DNA of 13,502 nucleotides, taken from positions 1-13,502 of the forward strand of contig JACEST010000046.1 of NCBI GenBank assembly GCA_013911715.1, in the 5' to 3' direction. The position numbers were made by a program, and so were the translations under genes. The notes below the pieces were generated by a model, which searched no databases, was not told the DNA's origin, and saw only the letters and a program-made list of their open reading frames with translations. Each line of letters opens with the position of its first letter. Position 1 is the first letter of the stretch. The stretch comes from Sphingopyxis sp. (GTDB lineage Bacteria; Pseudomonadota; Alphaproteobacteria; Sphingomonadales; Sphingomonadaceae). Shown one piece after another: positions 1-7,640 of the stretch.

Positions 1-837
1 CTTGAAAACCTCCCTGTGCCGACGTCGCGCGGGACAACGGTTCCGCTGAAATCGGTCGCCAAGATCAGTTTCGGGGCAGGCCCGACCGAACTTCGGCGCT
101 ATAATCAGACACGCCGTATCGTGCTGGGGGCCGACCTCGCGCCTGGCCTCGTCACGGGCGATGCCCAGACCAAGATCGACAAGCTGCCGGGTGTGGCGAA
201 CATGCCGACCGGTATCCGCAAGGTGGTCCAGGGCGACCAGAAATGGCAGCAGGAGCTGATGACCAACTTCCTGATCGCGCTGATTTCTGGGATGTTGCTC
301 GTCTTTTCGACGCTGGTGCTACTCTATCGCCGCTTCCTGTCGCCGCTCGTCAATATGCTGTCGCTGTTGCTCGCGCCGCTCGGCGGCCTCATCGGCCTTG
401 GCATTGCCGGCATGGAAATTTCGATGCCGGTGTTCATCGGCCTGCTGATGCTCTTCGGCATCGTCGGCAAGAACAGCATATTGCTGATCGATTTTGCCAT
501 CGAGGAAATGGAGCGCGGGATCGACAAGAACAGCGCGCTGATCGACGCGGGGCGCAAGCGCGCGCAGCCGATCGTCATGACGACGGTGGCGATGGTGGCG
601 GGGATGGTGCCGACGGCGCTGTCACTGTCGGGTGACGGGGCATGGCGTGCACCGATGGGCGTGGTCGTGATCGGCGGCCTGATCCTGTCGACGCTGCTCA
701 CCTTGCTGATCGTGCCGGCGGGTTTCAGCCTGGCCGACAGCATCGAAAAGCGCATCGGCCGCTACTCGCGCAAATTCATCACCTATCGCGACGGCGACGA
801 TGCGGCGGACAAGGCCGTCCCGCAACCGGCCGAGTAA
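1..837 (+). CDS. RND-family efflux pump permease, C-terminal part (5' truncated by window edge)
   Basis: This is the end of an inner-membrane RND (AcrB/HAE-1-like) pump, which uses the proton gradient to export compounds with a periplasmic adaptor and an outer-membrane channel. The frame is open from base 1 to TAA at 835-837, giving 278 visible codons, so the true start lies upstream; the GTG at 16 is internal. The visible part begins with the end of the second periplasmic domain (PLKSVAKI, then PTGIRKVVQGDQKWQQEL). Several hydrophobic helices follow, with the motif GIVGKNSILLIDFAIEEM, equivalent to AcrB GLSAKNAILIVEFA, then RAQPIVMTTVAMVAGMVPTAL, typical of the last TM helices of the family. 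The C-terminal tail is hydrophilic. A terminator follows the stop at once, so this is probably the last gene of its unit. Family assignment is firm; the substrate cannot be read. Confidence 0.93.
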   Translation, partial: LENLPVPTSRGTTVPLKSVAKISFGAGPTELRRYNQTRRIVLGADLAPGLVTGDAQTKIDKLPGVANMPTGIRKVVQGDQKWQQELMTNFLIALISGMLLVFSTLVLLYRRFLSPLVNMLSLLLAPLGGLIGLGIAGMEISMPVFIGLLMLFGIVGKNSILLIDFAIEEMERGIDKNSALIDAGRKRAQPIVMTTVAMVAGMVPTALSLSGDGAWRAPMGVVVIGGLILSTLLTLLIVPAGFSLADSIEKRIGRYSRKFITYRDGDDAADKAVPQPAE

Positions 838-841
838 GGAC

Positions 842-867
842 GCGCGGCGGTTGCGCCGCCGCGCTTT
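842..867 (+). terminator. Intrinsic terminator after the RND pump gene
   Basis: A perfect 9-bp GC-only stem (GCGCGGCGG at 842-850 pairs with CCGCCGCGC at 856-864) has a 5-nt loop and is followed by TTT at 865-867. It starts 5 bp after the RND stop codon. The T-run is short, so termination may be partial. This matters because the next gene starts only 19 bp further on. Confidence 0.65.
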
Positions 868-885
868 CGTCCCCATTTCACGGCC

Positions 886-2157
886 ATGAGCGAATCACAC
901 CGTAGCGCGCGGCCGGTCGGCGTGGCGATCCCCGTGCGGCAGGGCGTTGACGTGCGCATGGTCGCAACCGGCCTGCTCGTGGTTATGGCGGTGGTCTTTT
1001 TCGGCCTTAAGCCGTGGACCGATGTGCACCCCGCCATCGGCTTTGTCCGCGCCTTCGCCGAAGCGGCGATGGTCGGCGGATTGGCCGACTGGTTTGCCGT
1101 CACCGCCTTGTTCCGCCACCCGATGGGCATCCCCATCCCGCACACCGCCATTGTCCCGCGCAATAAGGAACGGATTGGCAATGCGCTGGCCGCCTTCCTG
1201 CTCAAAAACTTCCTCATCCCTCGCTTGATCGCGCGGCGGATGCGCAGCGTCGATGTCGCGGGCGCGGTCGGACGTTTTCTGGCCGAGCCTGCCGAAGGCG
1301 GCGGGCGATTGAAGCGCGGCGCGTCGCGGATGATAGCCGAGGCGCTGAGCTCGCTCGATCAGGACCGGCTGGGCGGCATGGTGAAAAGCGCGCTGGCCGA
1401 CCGGCTGCGCGAGCTTAATCTCGGCCCGTTGCTCGGCCAGGCACTGACCGCCGCCATTGCCGAGGGACGGCACCAGCCCCTGCTCGACGCCACGGTCAAA
1501 TGGGGTTCCAAAACGCTGGAAATGAACGATCAGCTGATCCACCAGATGGTGCACGACAATAGCGGCACCATCGTCCGGCTTACTGGCCTTGATGAAACCA
1601 TCTCTAATCGTATCGTTGCTGGCCTGCAGAAATTGCTCGCCGACATGGCTGAACAGAGCGACCATCCCTTTCGCATCCGCGTGGAGGAGAGCCTTGAGCG
1701 GCTGGCCCATGACCTTCAGCACGACCCCGAACGGCAGGCGCAGGTGGCGCGGGTGCGCGACGAGTTGCTTGCCAATCCGGCGGTCAAGCGCTGGCTCGAC
1801 GGACTGTGGGAACAGGGTCGCGGCGCATTGCTGCGTGCGGCGAACAGCCCCGATACGGTGCTGGCGGGGCGGATCGGCGAAATGGTGCGCCAGCTCGGCA
1901 CGACGCTGAGCGAAGACCCCGCCATCCGCCGCACCGTCAACCGCTATGCCCGCCGAGCGGTCGTAGGCATGGCCGACAGCTATGGCGAAACCGCGCTGCG
2001 GCTGGTGTCGGACACGATCCGCGGCTGGGACGCACGCACCATCACCGACCGGCTCGAACGCGAAGTCGGCGATGATTTGCAGTTTATTCGCATCAACGGC
2101 ACGCTCGTCGGCGGGCTCGTCGGGTTGCTGATCCACGCGATGGAAGTGGCGGTTTAG
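886..2157 (+). CDS. DUF445 family membrane protein (YjiN-like)
   Basis: A 423-aa protein of the DUF445 family, whose biochemical role is unknown; E. coli YjiN is the familiar member. One transmembrane segment lies near the N-terminus (about residues 25-43). The family's hallmark block follows: AFAEAAMVGGLADWFAVTAL, then FRHPMGIPIPHTAIVPRNK and ERIGNALAAFLLKNFL. A long, mostly helical, charged central region (about 110-390) includes blocks such as RVEESLERLAHDL. A second hydrophobic segment ends the protein (NGTLVGGLVGLLIHAMEVAV), so both ends may be membrane-anchored. The ATG at 886 is the first in-frame ATG ahead of the conserved block; no clear Shine-Dalgarno precedes it. Its TAG overlaps the stop of the convergent hydrolase by 4 bp. 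The product name is confident and the function open. Confidence 0.9.
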   Translation: MSESHRSARPVGVAIPVRQGVDVRMVATGLLVVMAVVFFGLKPWTDVHPAIGFVRAFAEAAMVGGLADWFAVTALFRHPMGIPIPHTAIVPRNKERIGNALAAFLLKNFLIPRLIARRMRSVDVAGAVGRFLAEPAEGGGRLKRGASRMIAEALSSLDQDRLGGMVKSALADRLRELNLGPLLGQALTAAIAEGRHQPLLDATVKWGSKTLEMNDQLIHQMVHDNSGTIVRLTGLDETISNRIVAGLQKLLADMAEQSDHPFRIRVEESLERLAHDLQHDPERQAQVARVRDELLANPAVKRWLDGLWEQGRGALLRAANSPDTVLAGRIGEMVRQLGTTLSEDPAIRRTVNRYARRAVVGMADSYGETALRLVSDTIRGWDARTITDRLEREVGDDLQFIRINGTLVGGLVGLLIHAMEVAV

Positions 2158-4022
2158 TCGGCCTTGGTCACCGCAAGGGTCGCTGCACCCGTGGCATCGG
2201 TGCTGAGTTTGAAGCGATAGACCCCGCCCGTCGATATTTTGAGCAGAATGTTTGCCCCGCGCGGCAGCAATGACATCGCTGTGCCATCGGTCGCTACTGG
2301 CATCAAGCCGTCGGCACCCAAATCGGCCGTGCGCCAGTCGGCCGAGCCGAGTTTGAATTCATAATTGCCCGGCAAAAGTGCGATATCCGTGACAAACTGA
2401 CCATTGACGCTGGCCGCCATTACCTGCGCCGTACCCCAGTCATTCATTGACCCGCGCAGCAGGATCGGTTCGCTGGCAAAACCGCCCGCCGGGGCAGACC
2501 CGCGCGCCAGAAGCATCGCCGGGGCACCCGCGACGACGCGGATACCAGAAACACTGCCATCTGCGCCGCGCTCGAATTCGCCCTCGACGCCGCTGATGCT
2601 CGCGCGGAATCGCGTGGGTGACAGCATAACCAGCCGTTCGGGCAATGGCCCTCCGGTGCGCGCGAACAGGCGGCCATTGACCAATGTTACCTCCGCTGCA
2701 ACCGGGCCGACGGCATAATAGCCTGGGTAAGCCTCCAGCGTTGTGAGCGGTACAGGTACATCGCGCAGCGGTTGGCTGGCGAGCGAGGTCCAGCCATAAT
2801 CATTGGCAACCGCGCGAATGATCTCGTCGGCCAGCGCGCCGCCGCTATCGCTGTTGGTCATCACGATCACGCCATCGCCGCTGTCCAGGAACATGCTGGC
2901 AAAGTTGCGGAATCCGGCGTTGGCGCCGCCATGGTGGATGGTGCGATCGGCCCCTTGGCCGCGAACACCAAAGCCCACTGCCCAATCGCCAAGGCCGGGC
3001 GTGGTCAGCGCCGCCGCAGAGGCAGGGTTGAGCATTGCCCCGAGCTCACCCCTGGTTGCACGGCGGACATCGCCGAACAGGCGGGTCAGGTCGGTTGGTG
3101 TCGTCCACAACCCCGCCGCGCCTTGCTGCGGATAGAGGTTGAAACCGCCAGCGATGACGCGGGCGTTGGCATGGCCGGATGATGCATCGGCGAGCGTCGA
3201 TACGGCGGGGGGCTGAGCAAAGCTGCTGCGATTCATGCCGAGCGGGCCGAGGATGAGCCGCTGTGCGGTCGCCTCCAACGGTTCGTCGGTCACGTCCTCG
3301 ACGACTTGCTGGGCGAGCACATAGCCGCCGCCCGAATATTTCCACTGGGTGTCAGGGGCGAGTTCGCGCACCACGCCGTCGGCGTGACTCGCACCGCCCG
3401 CCTGCGCGGCAAAGCTGCGCGGTATGGGTTCGCCGTTCAGCGTGCCGATCAGGGTCGGGACAGCTTCGTCGCGCTCATATCCCGGAAAGCCATGGATGGT
3501 GAGTCCGGCGGTATGGCTCAGCAATTGGCGCAGGGTAATTGGCGCGTCCGAAACGGCAGGCGCGGCAGGCAGTTGCCAGCTTTTGAGCGATTTGGCGATG
3601 TCGGCGTCAATATCCAGCACCCTCGCCTCGGCGAGCTTCATCACCGCGACCGCGAACACCGGTTTGCTGATCGACGCCGCTTGAAACATGGTGTCAGGGG
3701 TGACCGGCGCGCAAGTGCCCAGGTCACGGACACCCCAGCCGCGCGCCCAATCCAGTTTGCCGCCCTTCATCACTGCGACCGTTACGCCCGGCACCTGCCA
3801 TGCCGCCATGCGCTCTGCCAGCGTGCGCGGCTTGGCCTTTTCGTCGATGACTGCGGGCAGCATCATCGTTTCGACATGGCGCGTATGGGCGTTGACCGGA
3901 CCGCCCGCAGCGGGATCGGGTCTTGGGCAAGTCGCCAGCTGGGCGGTAGCGGATATGGGCGCCGCCGCAAGGGTCAGACCCAGCGCAGTGAGCACCAAAG
4001 CTGGATTGCCTCTTCGCCGCAT
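2154..4022 (-). CDS. Secreted serine hydrolase, class C beta-lactamase/D-aminopeptidase-like, with extra C-terminal domains
   Basis: A 622-aa protein of the serine beta-lactamase (class C/AmpC-like) superfamily, which includes esterases, D-aminopeptidases and penicillin-binding-type enzymes. I chose ATG at 4022 because it opens a clear signal peptide (MRRRGNPALVLTALGLTLAAAP..., cleavage near ATAQ-L, residue 28) and has AGAGGGG at 4029-4035, 6 nt upstream. Earlier in-frame codons read back into the SDR gene and give an unlikely N-terminus. Catalytic motifs are present: SISK at 117-120 (nucleophile Ser117, Lys120), YSG at 229-231, and HHGG at 363-366 in the place of KTG. Residues about 424-510 look like a beta-rich extension. 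Residues about 516-622 (LLRGSMNDWG, LPGNYEFKLGSADWR, VYRFKLS) resemble a starch-binding-like E-set fold. Predicted location is the periplasm or outside the cell. Actual beta-lactamase activity is not implied. Confidence 0.88.
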   Translation of the reverse strand: MRRRGNPALVLTALGLTLAAAPISATAQLATCPRPDPAAGGPVNAHTRHVETMMLPAVIDEKAKPRTLAERMAAWQVPGVTVAVMKGGKLDWARGWGVRDLGTCAPVTPDTMFQAASISKPVFAVAVMKLAEARVLDIDADIAKSLKSWQLPAAPAVSDAPITLRQLLSHTAGLTIHGFPGYERDEAVPTLIGTLNGEPIPRSFAAQAGGASHADGVVRELAPDTQWKYSGGGYVLAQQVVEDVTDEPLEATAQRLILGPLGMNRSSFAQPPAVSTLADASSGHANARVIAGGFNLYPQQGAAGLWTTPTDLTRLFGDVRRATRGELGAMLNPASAAALTTPGLGDWAVGFGVRGQGADRTIHHGGANAGFRNFASMFLDSGDGVIVMTNSDSGGALADEIIRAVANDYGWTSLASQPLRDVPVPLTTLEAYPGYYAVGPVAAEVTLVNGRLFARTGGPLPERLVMLSPTRFRASISGVEGEFERGADGSVSGIRVVAGAPAMLLARGSAPAGGFASEPILLRGSMNDWGTAQVMAASVNGQFVTDIALLPGNYEFKLGSADWRTADLGADGLMPVATDGTAMSLLPRGANILLKISTGGVYRFKLSTDATGAATLAVTKAD

Positions 4023-4042
4023 CGCCCGCCCCTCTTGGTATA

Positions 4043-4072
4043 ATATAACATTTTTAGCCCGACGCCAGGCAA
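4043..4072 (-). promoter_or_regulatory. Candidate promoter for the serine hydrolase gene
   Basis: On the minus strand TTGCCT (4072-4067) and TTATAT (4048-4043) are separated by 18 bp, and the -10 lies 20 bp upstream of the ATG at 4022. The patch 4037-4055 is strikingly AT-rich in a GC-rich region. The -35 lies inside the end of the upstream SDR gene. The match is moderate, and the gene may also be co-transcribed with the SDR gene. Confidence 0.3.
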
Positions 4073-4857
4073 TGTGCAAGCCCCTCACGCCATGTCGGAA
4101 ACTTCGGCGACCAGCCGAGCAGGCGTTTCGCCCGGCCATTGGCGACGCGGCGGTTTTCGGCGTAAAAGGCGAGCGCCATCGGCGACAAATTTGCCTGCTC
4201 CAACGTTTCGAGCGGCGGCCATGGCAGCCCTAGCAAATCGCACGCCCCTTCGGTCACCTCCAGCTGCGCGCAGGGGTAATCGTCGGACAGATTGTAAACC
4301 CCCGGCGGCCCGGCGAAGCTGGCGATGATGCCGCTGACGATGTCATCAACATGGATGCGGCTGAAGACTTGCCCGGGCAGCGCGATGCGGTGCGCCTGAC
4401 CCGAACGAACGCGGTCGAGCGCGCTGCGGCCGGGGCCGTAGATGCCGGGCAGGCGAAACACGCACACGTCGCTGCGCAAGGCCTGCCACGCCAGATCGGC
4501 ACTGGCGCGGGCCGCGCGGCGGCCCGTCCCGACGGGCGAGGCTTCGTCGACCCACCCGCCGCCGGTGTCGCCATAAACGCCGGTTGACGACAAATAGCCG
4601 ATCCAACGCGCCGGCGCGACGGCGAGCGCGTCGCCATAGCGCGCCAGCACCGGATCGTCGGCACTTTCGGGCGGAACCGACGACAGAATATGGTCAGCGC
4701 TACCGATGGCCGCAATCACGGCCGCCTGATCATCAAAACGCAGCGTGCCGCCGCGCCCGCCGCGCGTTGTGCCGACGACGTCCCAGCCGCGCGAGGCAAG
4801 GCGGTCGGCGAGGCGGGCGGCGCTGTAGCCGAGCCCGAAAATCAGCATAGTGCCCAT
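4054..4857 (-). CDS. Atypical SDR / NAD-dependent epimerase-like protein (YeeZ-like)
   Basis: A Rossmann-fold protein of about 267 aa. The N-terminal dinucleotide motif is MLIFGLGYSAARLADRL (GxGxxxxxL) immediately after the start. Further epimerase-type blocks are YLSSTGVYGD (about residues 88-97), RLPGIYGPGR, and FSRIHVDDIVSGIIA followed by VYNLSDD. These are the signatures of extended SDRs, and the size and layout resemble the YeeZ-type subgroup. No classical YxxxK catalytic pair is seen after the Ser-Ser-Thr motif, so it may bind NAD(P) without standard SDR chemistry. ATG at 4857 or 4848 is the likely start; the reading frame extends to GTG 4881, but that adds only a basic tail. It reads away from pepN across a gap of 47 bp and sits 31 bp upstream of the serine hydrolase. 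The substrate is unknown. Confidence 0.83.
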   Translation of the reverse strand: MGTMLIFGLGYSAARLADRLASRGWDVVGTTRGGRGGTLRFDDQAAVIAAIGSADHILSSVPPESADDPVLARYGDALAVAPARWIGYLSSTGVYGDTGGGWVDEASPVGTGRRAARASADLAWQALRSDVCVFRLPGIYGPGRSALDRVRSGQAHRIALPGQVFSRIHVDDIVSGIIASFAGPPGVYNLSDDYPCAQLEVTEGACDLLGLPWPPLETLEQANLSPMALAFYAENRRVANGRAKRLLGWSPKFPTWREGLAHCLASG

Positions 4858-4904
4858 CCGCCGCTTATTGCGCAGCCGCACCGCGGCGCATAGACCCCTT
4901 GGTC
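4858..4904. other. 47-bp divergent intergenic region between the SDR gene and pepN
   Basis: The two genes start back to back here, so initiation signals for both must lie in or overlap this short gap. I see no convincing sigma70-type -35/-10 pair and no clear Shine-Dalgarno for pepN. Confidence 0.4.
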
Positions 4905-7502
4905 ATGACCGATGCTTCTTCGCGCCCGCCGAGTCCCGTGACCATCCATCGCGGCGATTACCAGCCGCCCGATTGGCTGGTGCCCGACGTCGCGCTTGAT
5001 TTCGATCTGGGCACCGATCTGACGCGGGTCTCGGCCGAGCTGTCGGTAACGCGCAATCCGGCGGGCAAGGCCCGCGCGCCCTTGCTGCTGCGCGGCGATG
5101 CGCTGACGCCGATTGGCGTGCGCGTCGACGGCGTGGATTTCGCGGATTGGCGCATGGACGGTGCCGATCTGCTGCTCGATTTGGGTGAACGCAGCGCAGC
5201 GACGGTCGCGATTGACACCGAAATTGTGCCGAGCGCGAACAGCCAGCTGATGGGCCTGTTCGCCTCGAACGGCATGCTGTGCACCCAGTGCGAGGCCGAA
5301 GGGTTTCGCCGCATCACCTTTCACCCCGACCGGCCCGATGTGATGAGCCGCTACCGCGTGACGATGACCGGCGACAAGGGGCTGTTCCCCGTGCTGCTGT
5401 CGAATGGAAATTGCATCGAAACGGCCGATCTGGTCAGTGGAACCCATCGCGCGGTGTGGGAAGATCCATGGCCCAAGCCGAGCTATTTGTTCGCGCTGGT
5501 CGCGGGCGACCTGGTGGCCAATCAAGACCGCTTTACCACCATGACTGGCAAGCTTGTCGATCTGGCCATCTGGGTCCGCGATGGCGACTTGGAGCGCACC
5601 GGCCATGCCATGGCCGCGCTTAAAGCATCAATGGCGTGGGACGAGCGCGTTTATGGCCGCGAATATGATCTCGGCGTGTTCAACATCGTCGCGGTTGCCG
5701 ATTTCAATATGGGGGCGATGGAGAATAAGGGGCTGAACATCTTCAACAGCCGCTATATCCTGGCCGACACCGACACCGCGACTGACATTGATTTCGACGG
5801 GGTCGAGGGCGTCGTTGCGCATGAATATTTCCACAATTGGTCCGGCAACCGCGTCACTTGCCGCGACTGGTTCCAGCTGAGCCTGAAAGAGGGTTTTACC
5901 GTCTATCGCGACCAATGTTTTTCGGCCGACCAAGGCTCGGCAGCAGTCAAGCGGATCGAGGATGTGCGGCTGCTGCGCGCGGCGCAATTCCCGGAGGACG
6001 CCGGACCGCTGGCGCATCCCATCCGCCCCGACAGTTACCAGGAAATCTCGAACTTCTACACCGCCACCGTCTATAACAAGGGGGCCGAGGTCATCCGCAT
6101 GATCGCGACGCTGATCGGGCCCGAACGGTTCCGCGCCGGGACCGACCTGTATTTTGAGCAGTACGACGGACAGGCCGTCACCTGCGAGGATTTTGTCCGC
6201 GCGATTGAGACTGGCGGCGACGTTGACCTCAGCCAATTTCGCCGCTGGTATGAACAGGCCGGAACGCCGCGCCTGCGCCTGTCGGTCGAGGAAGTGGGCG
6301 GCGAATGGACGCTGGTGGCCGCGCAAAGCTTGCCGCCAACCCCGGGCCAGCCCGACAAGCTGCCGATGCATATCCCGCTGCGGATCGCGGCGTTCGGCAC
6401 CGGGGGCGACAATGTGGCGCTCGCCGACACTTTGGTCGAGCTGCGCGAACCGGTGGAGCGGATTTCGCTCGGGCGCTTTGCCGCGCGGCCCGCGCTGTCG
6501 GTCAACCGCGGCTTTACCGCGCCGGTGATCGTCGAATTCGACCGCGCACCGGGCGAACTGGCATGGCTCGCGGCGCATGATGATGACCCGTTTGGCCGCT
6601 ATGAGGCATTGCAGCAATTGATGCTCGACCATCTGGTCGGGGCGGTGTCGGGCGGCGGCGATGCCGCGCCGGTGGTCGACGCGGTCGCCAATTTGTTGCG
6701 CGAGGCGGCGAGCGACCCGGCCTTTGTCGCCGAAGCGATTTTACTGCCCAGCGAAGCCTTTATTGGCGACCAGTTGCTGGTCGTCGATCCCGACGCCATT
6801 CGCCGCGCGCGCATTGCTTTGCAGGCCGAACTCGGCCGCGCGCTAGAACGCGAATGGCGCGCCTTGCTGGCCCGGCCCGCGCTCCCCGCGAGCGATTTGT
6901 CGCCGGTGGCCAAGGGCGGGCGGCGGCTGGTCGCTCAGGCGCTGGCACTGATGAATGCAGCGGGGCTTACCGACGCGCCAGCGTTGGCGTTCGACCGCTT
7001 TGCCAACGCCGACGGCATGACGCTGCGCATGAGCGCGCTGACAACGCTCGCCAATGGCGACAGCGATCAGCGCGCCCACGCGCTCGACATTTTCTATCAG
7101 CGCTATCGTGACAACCCGCTGGTTATCGACAAATGGTTTCAGGTGCAGGCCTGGTCGCTGCGTCCCGACACGGTGGCGGCGGTCGCCGAGCTCGCGCGCC
7201 ACCCCGATTTCACGCTGGCCAACCCCAATCGCGTGCGCTCGCTCTACGGCGCTTTTTCGGGCAATCAGGCGGCTTTCCATCAGGCCGATGGCGCAGGTTA
7301 CCGGATGCTCGCCGACCTGATCATCGCGCTCGACCCCAAAAATGCGCAAACGGCGGCACGGATGATCCCGCCGTTCGGTCGCTGGAAACGGTTCGACAGC
7401 GCGCGGCAAGCGATGATGCGCGCGGAGCTCGAACGGATTTTGCTAACCCCCGGCCTGTCGCGCGACACGACTGAGCAAGCGAGCAAGAGCCTGGCGGGGT
7501 AG
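4905..7502 (+). CDS. pepN: Aminopeptidase N (M1 family zinc metallopeptidase)
   Basis: An 865-aa protein, close to the 870 aa of E. coli PepN. It removes N-terminal residues from peptides, normally in the cytoplasm, as part of peptide turnover. The exopeptidase motif GAMEN is at 270-274. The zinc site is HEYFH at 306-310, with the third ligand Glu329 18 residues on (HExxH-X18-E, in LSLKEG), and catalytic Tyr390 is in YNKGAEV. The C-terminal part carries the beta-sandwich (DUF3458-like) and long helical domain of bacterial PepN. I chose ATG at 4905 (MTDASSRPPSP...), since the frame's first start is a TTG two codons earlier; either is possible. There is no signal peptide. It is divergent from the SDR gene and is followed by an intrinsic terminator, so it is probably monocistronic. 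Confidence 0.96.
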   Translation: MTDASSRPPSPVTIHRGDYQPPDWLVPDVALDFDLGTDLTRVSAELSVTRNPAGKARAPLLLRGDALTPIGVRVDGVDFADWRMDGADLLLDLGERSAATVAIDTEIVPSANSQLMGLFASNGMLCTQCEAEGFRRITFHPDRPDVMSRYRVTMTGDKGLFPVLLSNGNCIETADLVSGTHRAVWEDPWPKPSYLFALVAGDLVANQDRFTTMTGKLVDLAIWVRDGDLERTGHAMAALKASMAWDERVYGREYDLGVFNIVAVADFNMGAMENKGLNIFNSRYILADTDTATDIDFDGVEGVVAHEYFHNWSGNRVTCRDWFQLSLKEGFTVYRDQCFSADQGSAAVKRIEDVRLLRAAQFPEDAGPLAHPIRPDSYQEISNFYTATVYNKGAEVIRMIATLIGPERFRAGTDLYFEQYDGQAVTCEDFVRAIETGGDVDLSQFRRWYEQAGTPRLRLSVEEVGGEWTLVAAQSLPPTPGQPDKLPMHIPLRIAAFGTGGDNVALADTLVELREPVERISLGRFAARPALSVNRGFTAPVIVEFDRAPGELAWLAAHDDDPFGRYEALQQLMLDHLVGAVSGGGDAAPVVDAVANLLREAASDPAFVAEAILLPSEAFIGDQLLVVDPDAIRRARIALQAELGRALEREWRALLARPALPASDLSPVAKGGRRLVAQALALMNAAGLTDAPALAFDRFANADGMTLRMSALTTLANGDSDQRAHALDIFYQRYRDNPLVIDKWFQVQAWSLRPDTVAAVAELARHPDFTLANPNRVRSLYGAFSGNQAAFHQADGAGYRMLADLIIALDPKNAQTAARMIPPFGRWKRFDSARQAMMRAELERILLTPGLSRDTTEQASKSLAG

Positions 7503-7522
7503 ATTGGGCCGACGATTATTAG

Positions 7523-7549
7523 GGGCATTCCCTAAAATGCCCAATTTTT
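7523..7549 (+). terminator. Intrinsic terminator downstream of pepN
   Basis: A perfect 7-bp stem (GGGCATT at 7523-7529 with AATGCCC at 7536-7542, 6-nt loop) is followed by AA and a run of five T at 7545-7549. It lies 20 bp after the pepN stop. An alternative stem, ATTGGGC (7503-7509) with GCCCAAT (7539-7545), uses the same 3' bases and would compete with it. Confidence 0.7.
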
Positions 7550-7620
7550 CGTCATCCCGGACTTGATCCGGGATAACAAGCGACCAGGGCGTGTTATCCC
7601 GGATCAAGTCCGGGATGACG
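7550..7620. repeat. 71-bp REP-like palindrome, copy 1
   Basis: A perfect inverted repeat: 29-bp arms at 7550-7578 and 7592-7620 with a 13-bp spacer. Each arm contains its own smaller palindrome, TCCCGG-7 nt-CCGGGA, so the sequence can fold either as one long hairpin or as two small ones. It lies between the convergent ends of pepN and the Mla-type lipoprotein gene and may act as a two-way transcription stop or mRNA 3' protector; that role is inferred. A second copy of identical length is at 13304-13374. I recall such GTCATCCCGGA-type palindromes as frequent in sphingomonad intergenic DNA, but could not check. Confidence 0.9.
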
Positions 7621-7640
7621 ATGGCGGAAAATTTCGAAGA

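Noticed and set aside
16..18. GTG as a start codon for the RND protein
   Set aside because: The frame is open to base 1 and upstream codons continue the conserved RND sequence (ENLPVPT...). The gene begins outside the window.
895..2136. 413-codon open frame on the minus strand opposite the DUF445 gene
   Set aside because: Composition is Arg/Ala/Gln/His-rich with no recognisable domain. It mirrors the DUF445 gene, whose family motifs are clear. Long antisense frames are common in GC-rich coding DNA.
2154..4022. Calling the serine hydrolase an antibiotic-resistance beta-lactamase
   Set aside because: The SxxK and Tyr motifs define a broad superfamily. The HHGG in place of KTG and the extra C-terminal domains fit an esterase or peptidase-like member better than AmpC.
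4039..4044. TATAAT on the plus strand
   Set aside because: No plus-strand gene starts downstream; it would read into the antisense of the SDR gene. The AT-rich patch is better explained as the hydrolase promoter on the minus strand.
5628..6632. 334-codon open frame on the minus strand inside pepN
   Set aside because: It lies opposite the metal site and other conserved motifs of PepN and has no family resemblance. It is a GC-driven shadow frame.
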